A DNA stretch of 64,000 bases, from assembly GCF_000757485.1 (NCBI RefSeq), contig NZ_JPYO01000042.1:970707-1034706 (forward strand). The letters run 5' to 3'. The DNA comes from Achromobacter sp. RTa (GTDB taxonomy: Bacteria; Pseudomonadota; Gammaproteobacteria; Burkholderiales; Burkholderiaceae_B). The notes under the pieces were generated by a model that was not told the origin of the DNA, did no database searches, and was given only the letters and a program-made list of their open reading frames with translations. A program made the translations under genes and the position numbers. This document shows, piece after piece, positions 16,543 to 25,569 of the stretch; position 1 is the stretch's first letter; every line of letters begins with the position of its first letter.

Positions 16543-16559
16543 TGTCCAAATATTAGACA
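16543..16559. promoter_or_regulatory. Second dyad in the IclR promoter region
   Basis: TGTCCAAATATTAGACA is an imperfect palindrome (6 of 8 pairs match) that ends 18 bases before the receptor start codon. It would overlap the core promoter of the operon, which fits repression. Confidence 0.4.
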
Positions 16560-16577
16560 AACAGGACGGAGACAACA

Positions 16578-17558
16578 ATGAAGACTCTCAGCAAGCGGTG
16601 GGCCGCGGCGGCGGCCCTGGCCACATTCCTCGCGGCCCCTGCCCTGGCGGCCCAGCCCTATCCCGAGCGCCCCGTGACACTGGTCGTCGGCTACGCGGCC
16701 GGCGGCGCCACCGACATCGTCGCGCGCCTGGTGGCGAAGTCGCTCTCGGAAGAGCTGGGCCAGACCTTCGTCGTCGAGAACAAGACGGGCGCCAACAGCA
16801 ACATCGGCGCCGAAATCGTCTCGCGCGCGGCGCCGGACGGCTACACGCTGTACGTGGGCTCCATCGCCAACACGATCAACCGCACGCTCTACAGCCAGTT
16901 GAACTATGACTTCGTGAAGGGATTCGAGCCGGTGGGCCTGCTGGCGACCATCCCGAACATCCTGGTGGTCAACCCGAAGCTGCCCGTCAAGACGGTGCAG
17001 GAATACATCGCCTACGCGAAAGCGCATCCCGGCAAGCTGACCTGCGCCTCGTCCGGCAGCGGCTCGTCGATCCACCTGTCGTGCGAGCTGTTCAAGATGC
17101 AGACCGGCACCGACATCCTGCACGTGCCCTACCGCGGCAGCGGTCCCGCCGTGGCGGACCTGCTGGGCGGCCAGGTGGACTCGATGTTCGACAACCTGCC
17201 ATCGTCCCTGCCTCACGTGCAGGCAGGCAAGCTGCGCGCCATCGGCGTGACCTCGCCCCGGCGCCTGGATGCCGTCCCCGATACTCCCACGCTGGCGGAA
17301 TCCGGCCTGTCCGGCTTCGAAGTGGAATCCTGGTTCGGCCTGGTGGCGCCTGCGGGCACCCCCAAGCCGGTCATCGACCGCCTGAACCAGGCGCTGAACA
17401 AGGCGCTGGCCAGCCCCGCGCTGCAAGCCTCGTACAAGCAGTCCGGCTTCTACGCGCCGCAACCGCCCAATTCGCCCGCATCGTTCGGCAAGAAGATCGC
17501 CAGCGAGATCGACAAATGGGGTGCGGTGGTCAAGAACGCCAATCTCAAGGCCAATTAG
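16578..17558 (+). CDS. Bug-family periplasmic receptor (TctC-like)
   Basis: Periplasmic solute receptor of the tripartite tricarboxylate transporter type, 326 residues. A signal peptide ends near ALAAQPYP at residues 24-28. Family motifs include PVTLVVGYAAGGATDIVAR, DGYTLYVGS, GSSIHLSCELF and LHVPYRGSGPAVADLLGG. No TctA/TctB membrane genes lie nearby, which is normal for the many Bug proteins of Alcaligenaceae. It should deliver a carboxylate whose use is then handled by the CoA ligase, lyase and SDR in the same operon. Confidence 0.9.
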   Translation: MKTLSKRWAAAAALATFLAAPALAAQPYPERPVTLVVGYAAGGATDIVARLVAKSLSEELGQTFVVENKTGANSNIGAEIVSRAAPDGYTLYVGSIANTINRTLYSQLNYDFVKGFEPVGLLATIPNILVVNPKLPVKTVQEYIAYAKAHPGKLTCASSGSGSSIHLSCELFKMQTGTDILHVPYRGSGPAVADLLGGQVDSMFDNLPSSLPHVQAGKLRAIGVTSPRRLDAVPDTPTLAESGLSGFEVESWFGLVAPAGTPKPVIDRLNQALNKALASPALQASYKQSGFYAPQPPNSPASFGKKIASEIDKWGAVVKNANLKAN

Positions 17559-17585
17559 GCCCCGTCCACGCCCAAAGGAGCACAG

Positions 17586-19103
17586 GTGTACCCGATAGAT
17601 TTCTTCTTCCGCGCCGCAGAGCAGCATCCGGACCGCGTCGCGCTGGACGGTCCCGAGGGGCAGGTCACGTACGCGCGACTGGCCGCCGAGGTCCGCGCGC
17701 TGGCGGCCGCGCTGCAGGACCTGGACCCGGAACCGCAGACGCGCGTCGCGATCTGCGCCGGCAACTCGGCGCGCCACATCCTGGCGCTGCTGGCCGTGCT
17801 GGCCAGCGGCAAGGTATGGGTGCCCCTCAATTACCGCAGCACCGAACGCGAGATCGGGCGCATCCTGGACGCCACGGAACCCTCCATCGTCATCGTCGAC
17901 GGCGTGGGCGCGCCGCTGGCGCCCACGGCCCGGGCGCCGGCGGGGCGGAGGCAGGTGCATCTGGAAGATGCGTCGGCGCCGCTGACGCTGGACGCCCTGC
18001 TCGCCAGCCATGCCGGGCGCGCGCCGCAACGCCACGCGCTGCCGCGCGACGCAACGCAGGCCATCAAGTTCACCGGCGGCACCACCGGCCTGCCCAAGGG
18101 GGTGATGCAGCCTTACCACGCCTGGAACGCCGGCATCATCAACCAGATCGCCAGCTGGGAGCTCACGCACGAAGACCGTTATGTCGTCGCGGCGCCCATC
18201 ACGCACGGCACGGGCACCTACCTGTTGCCGGTCCTGGCCCGGGGCGGCGCCCACCTGCTGCTGGACACCGTCAATCCGGCCAGCATCACCGCCGCTTTCC
18301 GCGAGCGCGGCGGCACCCTGAGCTTCATGCCGCCCACGCTGATCTACATGATCATGGCGCAGCCCGGCGTCTCGCGAGCCGACTTCCCGCGCCTGCGCAA
18401 CCTGATCTATGGCGGCGCGCCCATGCCAGTGGAAAAAATCGACAAGGCGCGCGCCTTCTTCGGCCCGGTGCTGGGCACCACCTACGGGCAGACCGAAGCG
18501 CCGCAGATCGTCACCGTGCTGCGCCCCGCCGACCTCGAAGCGCCGGAGAACCGCGCCGCGGTCGGACGCGCCACCTGGCTGTCGGACCTCGCCATCATGG
18601 GTCCGGACGGCGCGCTGCTGCCGCCCGGCGAAATCGGCGAGGTGGTCGTGCAAGGCGACCTGGTGATGTCGGGCTACTGGCGCCTGCCCGAAAAAACCGC
18701 CGAAACGATCGTGGATGGCTGGCTGCACACCGGCGATACGGGGCTGGTCGACGAACGCGGTTATCTGTTCCTGAAAGACCGCCTGCGCGACGTCATCATC
18801 ACCGGCGGCTTCAACATCTACCCCGTGGACGTCGAGAACGCCCTGTCCGCGCATCCCGCCGTGTACGAATGCTCGGTCTTCGGACTGCCCGACGAGAAAT
18901 GGGGCGAAGCCGTCCACGCGGCCGTGCAGTTCCATCCCGGCGCGCAGGCCAGCGACGACGAGCTCAAGGCGCATGTGCGCGGCCTGCTCGGCCCGGTGGC
19001 CACGCCCAAGCAATTCCATATCCACGACAGCCTGCCCCGCTCCAGCGTGGGCAAGGTGCTGAAGAACGCCGTGCGCGACGCGGCCATGAAGGAGACGACA
19101 TGA
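17586..19103 (+). CDS. AMP-forming acyl-CoA synthetase
   Basis: Adenylate-forming (ANL) acid-CoA ligase of 505 residues. It starts with GTG behind an AAAGGAG site. The phosphate loop is TGGTTGLPKGV at about residues 163-173, the acyl-binding/adenine region is GTTYGQTEAPQ, the hinge region is HTGDTGLVDERGYLFLKDR, and the catalytic Lys of the C-terminal domain is about residue 490 (SSVGKVLKNAV). It converts a carboxylate, ATP and CoA to an acyl-CoA. The position between a carboxylate receptor and a citryl-CoA-lyase-like protein suggests it activates the imported acid for cleavage. Confidence 0.88.
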   Translation: MYPIDFFFRAAEQHPDRVALDGPEGQVTYARLAAEVRALAAALQDLDPEPQTRVAICAGNSARHILALLAVLASGKVWVPLNYRSTEREIGRILDATEPSIVIVDGVGAPLAPTARAPAGRRQVHLEDASAPLTLDALLASHAGRAPQRHALPRDATQAIKFTGGTTGLPKGVMQPYHAWNAGIINQIASWELTHEDRYVVAAPITHGTGTYLLPVLARGGAHLLLDTVNPASITAAFRERGGTLSFMPPTLIYMIMAQPGVSRADFPRLRNLIYGGAPMPVEKIDKARAFFGPVLGTTYGQTEAPQIVTVLRPADLEAPENRAAVGRATWLSDLAIMGPDGALLPPGEIGEVVVQGDLVMSGYWRLPEKTAETIVDGWLHTGDTGLVDERGYLFLKDRLRDVIITGGFNIYPVDVENALSAHPAVYECSVFGLPDEKWGEAVHAAVQFHPGAQASDDELKAHVRGLLGPVATPKQFHIHDSLPRSSVGKVLKNAVRDAAMKETT

Positions 19104-19885
19104 AAACGCCCGAAACCCGCCTCTGCGCCCATCACCTCACCGGCATGTCCTACCGCGACGTCGACCTGGTCGAGGACCTGATCGGCAAGAAGACCTTCAC
19201 CGAAGTCATGATCATGCAGATCCTGGGCCGCGAAGCGCGCCCCGTCGATCTGCGCATCGTGGACGCGGTGCTCGTCACGCTGATGGAGCACGGCATGACG
19301 CCCAGCGCCATCGCCACGCGCCTGATCTACATGAGCGCGCCCGAAAACCTGCAGGGCGCGGTCGCCTCCGGCCTGATGGCGGTGGGCAGCCGGTTCGTCG
19401 GCACCATGGAGAACTGCTCGCGCCTGCTGGACCGCATCCGCCGGGCGGCCGACGGCGAGGCCGAGGCATTGGCGATCGCCCGCGAATTCCGCGCGTCGCG
19501 CCAGGCCCTGCCCGGTTTCGGCCACCACCTGCACAAGCCCGACGACCCGCGCTCGATCAAGCTGCTGGCACTGGCTGAAGCCGAGCCGGAGTTGAAGGGC
19601 GATTCGATCACGGCGCTGCGGCTGCTGGCGTCGGCAATCGACGCGACCTACGGCAGGCACATCACCATCAATGCCACCGGCGCAGTGGCGGCGCTGTTGA
19701 GCGAGATCGGCGTGCCCACCGACCTGATGCGCGGCTTCGCCGTGATCTCGCGCGCGGCCGGCCTGGTGTCCCACGTGGCGGAAGAACAGCAAAGCCCGTC
19801 GGGCCGCTACATCTGGGAAACCATCGATCACGCCATCCCCTACGTAGGCGCGGGCAAGTCGCACCAGGACGGCGGCCAGCCATGA
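19100..19885 (+). CDS. Citryl-CoA lyase-like protein (citrate synthase fold)
   Basis: A 261-residue protein of the short citrate synthase-like family usually called citryl-CoA lyase. It keeps a His in TLMEHGMTPSA and the GFGHHLHKPDDPR segment that matches the second active-site His block of citrate synthases, and the ITINATGAVAALL region. It lacks the large N-terminal part of true citrate synthases, as the family does. Predicted reaction: retro-Claisen/aldol cleavage of a hydroxyacyl-CoA to acetyl-CoA and a keto acid. It overlaps the ligase gene by ATGA and the next SDR by ATGA, so the three are made together. Confidence 0.78.
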   Translation: MKTPETRLCAHHLTGMSYRDVDLVEDLIGKKTFTEVMIMQILGREARPVDLRIVDAVLVTLMEHGMTPSAIATRLIYMSAPENLQGAVASGLMAVGSRFVGTMENCSRLLDRIRRAADGEAEALAIAREFRASRQALPGFGHHLHKPDDPRSIKLLALAEAEPELKGDSITALRLLASAIDATYGRHITINATGAVAALLSEIGVPTDLMRGFAVISRAAGLVSHVAEEQQSPSGRYIWETIDHAIPYVGAGKSHQDGGQP

Positions 19886-20691
19886 CGGCCGGCCTCGAAC
19901 CGCGGCTGGCGGGCAAGATCGTGCTGGTGGCCGGGGCCGGCTCCTCGGCAGCCGGCTGGAGCATCGGCAAGGCCAGCTGCGTGACGATGGCGCGCCAGGG
20001 CGCCGCGATCGTCGCGCTGGATTCCCAACAGGAAGCCGCCGAGGACGCCGCCCACGAGGTCGAAAAGGCAGGCGGCAGCGCCCTGCCCGTACAGGCGGAC
20101 GTGGCCGATCCCGCGGCCATGCAGGCCGCGGTGGACGCCGCCCTGCGCCGCTACGGACGCATCGACGTGCTGCAGGCCAATGCGGGCATCGGCAAGGTGG
20201 GGGGCCCGGAGGACATCTCGCTGGAAGACTGGGACCGCATCCAGCAGGTGAACGTGACCAGCCTGCTCATCGCCACGCGGCTGCTGGCGCCGCTCATGCG
20301 CGAACAGGGCGGCGGAGCCATCGTGACCGTGTCGTCCGTGGCCGGCATCCGCTACACGGGTTATCCGCACCTGGCCTACAGCGTGAGCAAGGCGGCCGTG
20401 ATCCATTTCGCCCGCATGGCCGCGCAGCAATACGCCGCCGACCGCATCCGAGTGAACACGGTGATTCCGGGCCTGATAGATACGCCGCGCGTGGCGAAGA
20501 ACGTCGCGCGCATGTTCGATGCCGACGCCCGCGCCGCCAGCGCGGCGCGCGACAGGCAGGTGCCGATGGGCCGCATGGGCACGCCATGGGAAGTGGCGAA
20601 CGCCGTGGCGTTCCTGGCTTCGGACGACGCTTCCTACATTACCGGCACGGAGTTGCTCGTGGATGGGGGGCTGACGGGGAAATATGCGTGA
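19882..20691 (+). CDS. SDR family oxidoreductase
   Basis: SDR of 269 residues. Its cofactor loop is the longer form GAGSSAAGWSIGKA (about residues 18-31) rather than the plain TG-x3-G-x-G, a variant seen in one SDR subfamily. An Asp after strand two (ALDSQQ) fits NAD(H). QANAG replaces NNAG, and the catalytic residues are Ser in TVSSVAGIR and Y-x3-K in YSVSKAAV. It is the last gene of the IclR-linked operon and could make the acid that is activated or recycle the keto product. Confidence 0.87.
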   Translation: MTAGLEPRLAGKIVLVAGAGSSAAGWSIGKASCVTMARQGAAIVALDSQQEAAEDAAHEVEKAGGSALPVQADVADPAAMQAAVDAALRRYGRIDVLQANAGIGKVGGPEDISLEDWDRIQQVNVTSLLIATRLLAPLMREQGGGAIVTVSSVAGIRYTGYPHLAYSVSKAAVIHFARMAAQQYAADRIRVNTVIPGLIDTPRVAKNVARMFDADARAASAARDRQVPMGRMGTPWEVANAVAFLASDDASYITGTELLVDGGLTGKYA

Positions 20692-20750
20692 TGGGTTTCG
20701 CGCGGTTGATGCGGGAGTTCTTGCGGGCGCGGTCTCGCGCTGCACCCATC

Positions 20751-21314
20751 CTACTTCATGCCTTCCCAATGCGGGCCGGGCACCTCGATGCCGAAGAGCT
20801 CCAGCACACGCGCCACGGTGTGGTCCACCATCTCTTCGATGGAAGCCGGGCGGTGGTAGAACGCGGGCAGCGGCGGAAACACGATGCCGCCCATTTCGGT
20901 CACGGCCGTCATGTTGCGCAGGTGCGCCAGATTGAAGGGCGTTTCGCGCACCATCATCACCAGGCGCCGGCGCTCCTTGAGCGTCACGTCGGCGGCGCGG
21001 GTGATCAGGTTGTCCGAAAGGCCGTGGGCCACGGCCGCCAGCGTGCGCATGGAGCATGGCACGATCACCATGCCCGCGGTCTGGAACGCGCCGCTGGCCA
21101 GGGTGGCGCCCACGTCGCGCACGCTGTGCACGTGGTCCGCCAGGGCGTAGACGTCATGGCGGCTGACGTCCAGCTCATGCTTGATGTTCAGCACGCCGGA
21201 CGCCGACACCACCAGATGCGTTTCCACATCGTCCACGCCGCGCAGTGCCTGCAGCATGCGCACCGCGTAGAGCGCGCCGGTGGCGCCCGTGATGCCGATG
21301 ACCAGTCGCCGCAT
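20751..21314 (-). CDS. ubiX: Flavin prenyltransferase UbiX
   Basis: UbiX of 187 residues, which attaches a dimethylallyl group to FMN to make the prenylated flavin cofactor of UbiD decarboxylases, needed in ubiquinone synthesis. Family motifs: GITGATGALYAVRML at the N-terminus, VVSASG, the VPCSMRTLAAVAHGLSDNL block and LVMMVRETPFNLAHLRNM. It lies 7 bases after grxD in the hemA-prfA-prmC-grxD-ubiX run. Confidence 0.93.
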   Translation of the reverse strand: MRRLVIGITGATGALYAVRMLQALRGVDDVETHLVVSASGVLNIKHELDVSRHDVYALADHVHSVRDVGATLASGAFQTAGMVIVPCSMRTLAAVAHGLSDNLITRAADVTLKERRRLVMMVRETPFNLAHLRNMTAVTEMGGIVFPPLPAFYHRPASIEEMVDHTVARVLELFGIEVPGPHWEGMK

Positions 21315-21321
21315 GGACCGC

Positions 21322-21648
21322 TCAGGCCATCGCGCCGGATTGCTCCAGCAGGGTCTTCAGTTCGCCGGACTCATTCATCTCGTTCATGATGTCCGAACCG
21401 CCGACGAACTCGCCGGCCACGTACAGCTGCGGGATGGTGGGCCAGTTGGAGAATTCCTTGATGCCCTGGCGGACTTCGTCGTCCTCGAGCACATTGACGG
21501 TGACCAGCTTCTTCACGCCACAGCCCTTCAGGATCTGGATGGCCTTGCCGGAAAAGCCGCATTGCGGAAATTGGGCGGTGCCCTTCATGAACAGCACGAC
21601 GGGGTGCTGGGTCACGGTTTCGCGGATGAATTCTTGAACGTCGCTCAT
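21322..21648 (-). CDS. grxD: Monothiol glutaredoxin, Grx4 family
   Basis: Monothiol glutaredoxin of 108 residues that binds a glutathione-ligated [2Fe-2S] cluster and works in iron-sulfur transfer. The active site is CGFS in [15 protein letters not shown]; the glutathione-binding parts [16 protein letters not shown] and DIMNEM are present. The start at 21648 (MSDVQEF) is chosen over an upstream in-frame ATG at 21684 because it matches the family length. It is followed by ubiX. Confidence 0.93.
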   Translation of the reverse strand: MSDVQEFIRETVTQHPVVLFMKGTAQFPQCGFSGKAIQILKGCGVKKLVTVNVLEDDEVRQGIKEFSNWPTIPQLYVAGEFVGGSDIMNEMNESGELKTLLEQSGAMA

Positions 21649-21742
21649 GGTGGTCTCTCGGACAGGCGTAGGGGAATACGCCAATTATAGGTACAGCGGA
21701 GAAAAGCGCCCGGATATCCCGGACACGGCTCCGGGAATCCCG

Positions 21743-22567
21743 TCAGCCGGGAAGCCGGCCGCCGGAGATGCGCTCGATGCCGGCCAGGTCGCGCCGGCTA
21801 TGCACATCCGCGAAACCGGCTTCGGCCAGCAAATCCCGGACCGCCTGCGCCTGGTCCCAGCCGTGTTCCATCCACAGGGCGCCGCCCCGCTTCAGGTGGC
21901 GGCCGGCGCCCTGCGCGATGCGGGCCAGGTCTTCCAGTCCGCCTGCGCCGTCGGTCAGCGCGCCGCGAGGCTCGAAGCGCACGTCCCCCTGGTCCAGGTG
22001 CGGGTCGTCGCTGGCCACATAGGGCGGGTTGGACACGATCAGGTCGAAACCCTCGCCGGGAGGCACGGCCTCGTACCAACTGCCCTCGACCAGACGGACG
22101 GATGCGGCCAGGTCCCAGGCATTGGCGGCGGCAACGGCCAGCGCAGCCGCGCTGACGTCCGACGCCATCACCCGCGCATCGCGGCGCGCCAGGGCGATCG
22201 AAATCGCGATCGCGCCGCTGCCCGTGCCGAGGTCCAGCACGGCGGGCGCGGCCAGGCCCGCCAGGCATTCCAGCGCGGTCTCGACCAGCACCTCGGTATC
22301 CGGGCGCGGGATCAGCACATCGGGCGTGACGCGGAAGCGGTGGCCCATGAACTCGCGATGGCCCAGCAGGTAGGCCATGGGCTCGCCGGACAGCCGCCGC
22401 TGCGCCAGCGATTCGTACGCGACGGCCACCCCGGGCAGCAGCGGGTCGGTGTCGTGCGCCAGCAGCCAGGCGCGCGGCTTGCCCAGCACGTGCTCGAGCA
22501 GCATGCGCACCTCCAGCCTGGGCAGGCGCGCATCGAGCAGCAGGGTCTTGAGCTGGGGCGGCGTCAT
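21743..22567 (-). CDS. prmC: Release factor glutamine methyltransferase
   Basis: PrmC (HemK) of 274 residues, a SAM-dependent enzyme that methylates the Gln of the GGQ motif in release factors. The N-terminal helical domain is followed by the SAM loop DLGTGSG (112-118) and the catalytic NPPY (180-183). Its substrate gene prfA lies 13 bases upstream in the same direction, the usual arrangement. Confidence 0.94.
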   Translation of the reverse strand: MTPPQLKTLLLDARLPRLEVRMLLEHVLGKPRAWLLAHDTDPLLPGVAVAYESLAQRRLSGEPMAYLLGHREFMGHRFRVTPDVLIPRPDTEVLVETALECLAGLAAPAVLDLGTGSGAIAISIALARRDARVMASDVSAAALAVAAANAWDLAASVRLVEGSWYEAVPPGEGFDLIVSNPPYVASDDPHLDQGDVRFEPRGALTDGAGGLEDLARIAQGAGRHLKRGGALWMEHGWDQAQAVRDLLAEAGFADVHSRRDLAGIERISGGRLPG

Positions 22568-22580
22568 GGCGAAAACCCGG

Positions 22581-23663
22581 TCAGACGTCGTCGCCCAACG
22601 CCGCCAATTGCTCGGCCTGGTGCTCGGCGATCAGCGCGCCGGTCAACTCCTCCAGGTCGCCTTCCATGATCTGCTGCAGCTTGTACAGCGTCAGGTTGAT
22701 GCGGTGGTCGGTCACGCGGCCCTGCGGGAAGTTGTACGTGCGGATGCGCTCGGAACGGTCGCCCGAGCCGATCAGGCTCTTGCGCTCGGCCGCTTCCTTG
22801 CTCTGGCGCTCGCGGACTTCCTTGTCCTTCAGGCGCGCGGCCAGCACCTGCATGGCCTTGTCCTTGTTGCGATGCTGGGATCGGTCGTCCTGGCATTCCA
22901 CCACCAGCCCGGTCGGCAGGTGGGTGATGCGCACGGCCGAGTCGGTCTTGTTGATGTGCTGGCCGCCCGCGCCGCTGGCGCGGAAGGTGTCGATGCGCAG
23001 GTCGTTCGGATTGATGACGATGTCCGACATCTCGTCCGCTTCCGCCATGATGGCCACGGTGCAGGCCGAGGTATGGATGCGGCCCTGGGCCTCGGTGGCG
23101 GGAACGCGCTGCACGCGGTGCGCGCCCGACTCGAACTTCAGGCGCCCGTAGGCGCCGTCGCCGTCGATGCGCGCGATCACTTCTTTGTAGCCGCCCAGCT
23201 CCGACGGGCTTTCCGACATCAGTTCCACGCGCCAGCCGCGCTGCTCCGCGTACCGCGAATACATGCGCAACAAGTCGCCGGAGAACAGCGCGCTTTCGTC
23301 GCCGCCCGTGCCGGCGCGGATTTCCAGGAACACACTGCGTCCGTCGTTGGGGTCGCGCGGCAGCAGCAGCACCTGCAACGCGGCCTCCAGCTCTTCCAGC
23401 TTGGCGCGCCCGGTCTTGATCTCGTCCTCGGCCATGGACTTCAGATCCGGATCCGACAACATTTCCTGGGCGGCCGCGAGGTCTTCTTCGGTACGGGCGA
23501 AGGCGGTGAACGCCTCGACCACGGGCTCCAGTTCGGCGCGTTCGCGCGAAAGCTTGCGGAAACGCTCCATATCGGACGCGGTCTCCGGCTCGGCGAGCAT
23601 GGCGTCGACCTCGATGAGGCGGTGGCACAGGTGCTCCAACCGGCTGCGCATGGAAGATTTCAT
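22581..23663 (-). CDS. prfA: Peptide chain release factor 1
   Basis: RF1 of 360 residues, the usual length, which ends translation at UAA and UAG. The stop-codon recognition motif PAT is at 188-190 and the GGQ that enters the peptidyl transferase centre is at 233-235 ([13 protein letters not shown]). The start [12 protein letters not shown] at 23663 is chosen by length; the open frame extends upstream to 23801 over the intergenic hairpins. It lies between hemA and prmC. Confidence 0.95.
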   Translation of the reverse strand: MKSSMRSRLEHLCHRLIEVDAMLAEPETASDMERFRKLSRERAELEPVVEAFTAFARTEEDLAAAQEMLSDPDLKSMAEDEIKTGRAKLEELEAALQVLLLPRDPNDGRSVFLEIRAGTGGDESALFSGDLLRMYSRYAEQRGWRVELMSESPSELGGYKEVIARIDGDGAYGRLKFESGAHRVQRVPATEAQGRIHTSACTVAIMAEADEMSDIVINPNDLRIDTFRASGAGGQHINKTDSAVRITHLPTGLVVECQDDRSQHRNKDKAMQVLAARLKDKEVRERQSKEAAERKSLIGSGDRSERIRTYNFPQGRVTDHRINLTLYKLQQIMEGDLEELTGALIAEHQAEQLAALGDDV

Positions 23664-23720
23664 GGGGAATGACCAAAAAGAAAGCGGAAAAGCGGATAGC
23701 GGGCGCCCAAAAAGCGAACG

Positions 23721-23738
23721 CCCGCCAGAGAGGGCGGG
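23721..23738 (-). terminator. Hairpin between hemA and prfA
   Basis: Arms CCCGCC and GGCGGG surround a 6-base loop; on the - strand a run of five T follows about 7 bases later, and a second stem (GCGGGCG with CGCCCGC) overlaps it. It may weaken transcription from hemA into prfA. It is not a textbook terminator. Confidence 0.3.
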
Positions 23739-23754
23739 ACGTGGGACAGCGTCG

Positions 23755-25029
23755 CTAACGGCGGGAGTCGCGGCCGGGGAACAGGCGCGGCATCCAGGCA
23801 AGCAGCTGCTTGCGGTCGTCGCCTTCGCTGCGGTTCAGGGCCGCCAGCGGGCCGTGCAGGTATTTCTGCGTCAGGCCATGGGCAAGCTGTTCGAGCACGG
23901 CTTCGGGCGATTCGCCCCGCGCCAGCAGCTTGCGGGCGCGCTCCAGCTCGGCGCTGCGGACGTCTTCGGCGGCCTGGTGCAGGTCGCGGATGACGGGAAC
24001 CACTTCGCGGGACTGCATCCAGTGCATGAAGCCCTGGACGCGGGTTTCGATGATGGCTTCGGCCTGCACCACGGCCGCGCGGCGGGCATCAGTGCCGGTT
24101 TGCACCAGGCGGCCCAGGTCATCCACCGAGTACAGGTAGACGTCGTCCAGGCGGCCGACTTCGGGCTCGATGTCGCGCGGCACGGCCAGATCGATCATGA
24201 CCATCGGGCGGTGGCGGCGCAGGCGCGTGGCCCGCTCAACCATCCCCAGGCCGAGGATGGGCAAGGAGCTTGCCGTACAGGAAACGATGACGTCGAACTC
24301 GGACAGGCGGTCCGTCAGGTCGGACAGTTTCATCGTGCTGGCCGAGAAACGGTTGGCCAGGATCTCGGCGCGCTCGGCCGTGCGGTTGGCGACCACCATG
24401 CTGCGCGGACGCTGCGCGGCGAAGTGCGTGGCGCACAACTCGATCATTTCGCCCGCGCCGATGAACAGCGTGCGGGCCTGGTCCAGGTTGCCGAACACGC
24501 GCTCGGCCAGGCGGACGGCGGCGGCGGCCATGGATACCGACTGCGCGCCGATGGCGGTCTGCGACCGCACTTCCTTGGCCACCGAGAAGGTGCGCTGGAA
24601 CATCTGGTGCAGCAAGGTGCCGAGCGACCCGGCTTCGCCGGCGGCGCGCACGGCGTCCTTCATCTGACCCACGATCTGGGTTTCGCCCAGCACCATGGAG
24701 TCCAGGCCGCTGGCCACGCGGAAAGCATGGCGCACGGCGTCGTCCTGGTGATGGCGGTACAGGTGCGGGCGCAGCGTGCCGGCGTCCAGGCGGTTGTGTT
24801 CGGCCAGCCAGGCGGGCAGCTGATCCGCCACGTGGCCGTCGGCCGCGCAATAGATCTCGGTCCGGTTACAGGTGGACAGGATCGCGGCTTCGCGCACGGA
24901 ACCGCCGAACGCCGAACGCAGGCCTTCCAGCGCGGGCTTCACCAGATCGACGGGCATGGACACGCGTTCGCGGACCGAAACCGGCGCGGACGTGTGATTC
25001 AGACCGAAGGCAAGGACAGCTACCGACAT
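23755..25029 (-). CDS. hemA: Glutamyl-tRNA reductase
   Basis: HemA of 424 residues, the NADPH enzyme that reduces glutamyl-tRNA to glutamate-1-semialdehyde in the first step of tetrapyrrole synthesis. The catalytic Cys54 lies in [27 protein letters not shown] and the nucleotide-binding [16 protein letters not shown] follow, and a C-terminal helical dimerisation domain ends the protein. No strong ribosome site is seen before the ATG. It is the first gene of the housekeeping run. Confidence 0.95.
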   Translation of the reverse strand: MSVAVLAFGLNHTSAPVSVRERVSMPVDLVKPALEGLRSAFGGSVREAAILSTCNRTEIYCAADGHVADQLPAWLAEHNRLDAGTLRPHLYRHHQDDAVRHAFRVASGLDSMVLGETQIVGQMKDAVRAAGEAGSLGTLLHQMFQRTFSVAKEVRSQTAIGAQSVSMAAAAVRLAERVFGNLDQARTLFIGAGEMIELCATHFAAQRPRSMVVANRTAERAEILANRFSASTMKLSDLTDRLSEFDVIVSCTASSLPILGLGMVERATRLRRHRPMVMIDLAVPRDIEPEVGRLDDVYLYSVDDLGRLVQTGTDARRAAVVQAEAIIETRVQGFMHWMQSREVVPVIRDLHQAAEDVRSAELERARKLLARGESPEAVLEQLAHGLTQKYLHGPLAALNRSEGDDRKQLLAWMPRLFPGRDSRR

Positions 25030-25125
25030 GAGGAAGGGACGGCAAGGCCATCCGCGCGTAAGCGTTAAGAACTGCCACCAACTACAACCGCGCCACGGGA
25101 TACCCGTAGCGGCAGACCGCTAATG

Positions 25126-25131
25126 ATTATA
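25126..25131 (-). promoter_or_regulatory. Probable hemA promoter -10 box
   Basis: A perfect TATAAT on the - strand, about 100 bases upstream of the hemA start in the 267-base gap between hemA and the first tRNA-Phe. A convincing -35 box at 16-18 bases is not visible. The rest of this gap is unremarkable. Confidence 0.4.
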
Positions 25132-25272
25132 CTCCTCCGGGTTATCCCCAGGCCACCTCCTCGCCCAGCTGGGGCCTCGAGCCGCCCTTTCGTCCCCTCC
25201 AGCCAACACTTGCATCGGCCCTGGCCAAGAATCTCCGGTTTTTTTGCGCCCGGCTGGCACAAGCCTCGAAAA

Positions 25273-25373
25273 TTGTGTATAGTTGCGGACTTCGTTGGCC
25301 TGGTAGCTCAGTCGGTAGAGCAGAGGATTGAAAATCCTTGTGTCGGTGGTTCGATTCCGCCCCAGGCCACCAG
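25273..25373 (+). repeat. 101-bp direct repeat, copy 1 (tRNA-Phe unit)
   Basis: The 101 bases from TTGTGTATAGTTGCGGAC to the base after the tRNA CCA are identical to 28077-28177. The unit includes a TATAGT -10 box at 25278-25283 and the whole tRNA, so promoter and gene were duplicated together. Confidence 0.9.
25297..25372 (+). tRNA. tRNA-Phe (GAA), copy 1
   Basis: A 76-base tRNA with all arms: acceptor stem GGCCTGG pairs with CCAGGCC, the D-arm has AGCTCAGTCGGTAGAGC, the anticodon GAA is at 25330-25332, the T-loop is GGTTCGATTCC and CCA is encoded. A TATAGT box lies 13 bases upstream and a strong terminator follows 6 bases downstream, so it is a complete single-gene unit. Confidence 0.97.
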
Positions 25374-25378
25374 AATAC

Positions 25379-25413
25379 AAAGCCCCAGCGCTCGCAAGAG
25401 CGCTGGGGCTTTT
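25379..25413 (+). terminator. Intrinsic terminator of tRNA-Phe copy 1
   Basis: A perfect 15-bp stem, AAAGCCCCAGCGCTC with its reverse complement, closes on a GCAA loop and is followed by T residues. Confidence 0.93.
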
Positions 25414-25569
25414 CACATTCGCCTTCCATCCTTCCATATTCGTGCCGGATACGGGCGGCCGCAAGCGCCCCTTTCCTGCCTCGCGCTTTCCGCGATATCG
25501 TAAGACGCCATCCCCGTAGCACCATCCCCGCAGCACCTGCCAGCCGCATCCATCCACCGGAGTCGCGAC

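Noticed and set aside
15714-19025. A very long open frame on the - strand opposite the receptor, ligase and lyase genes
   Set aside because: Only its last 253 codons form a protein family (IclR). The rest is an antisense shadow caused by high GC content and has no domain.
19882-20691. Enoyl-ACP reductase, because of the long glycine loop
   Set aside because: The active site has Y-x3-K and a Ser in the order of classical SDRs, not the Y-x6-K of FabI.
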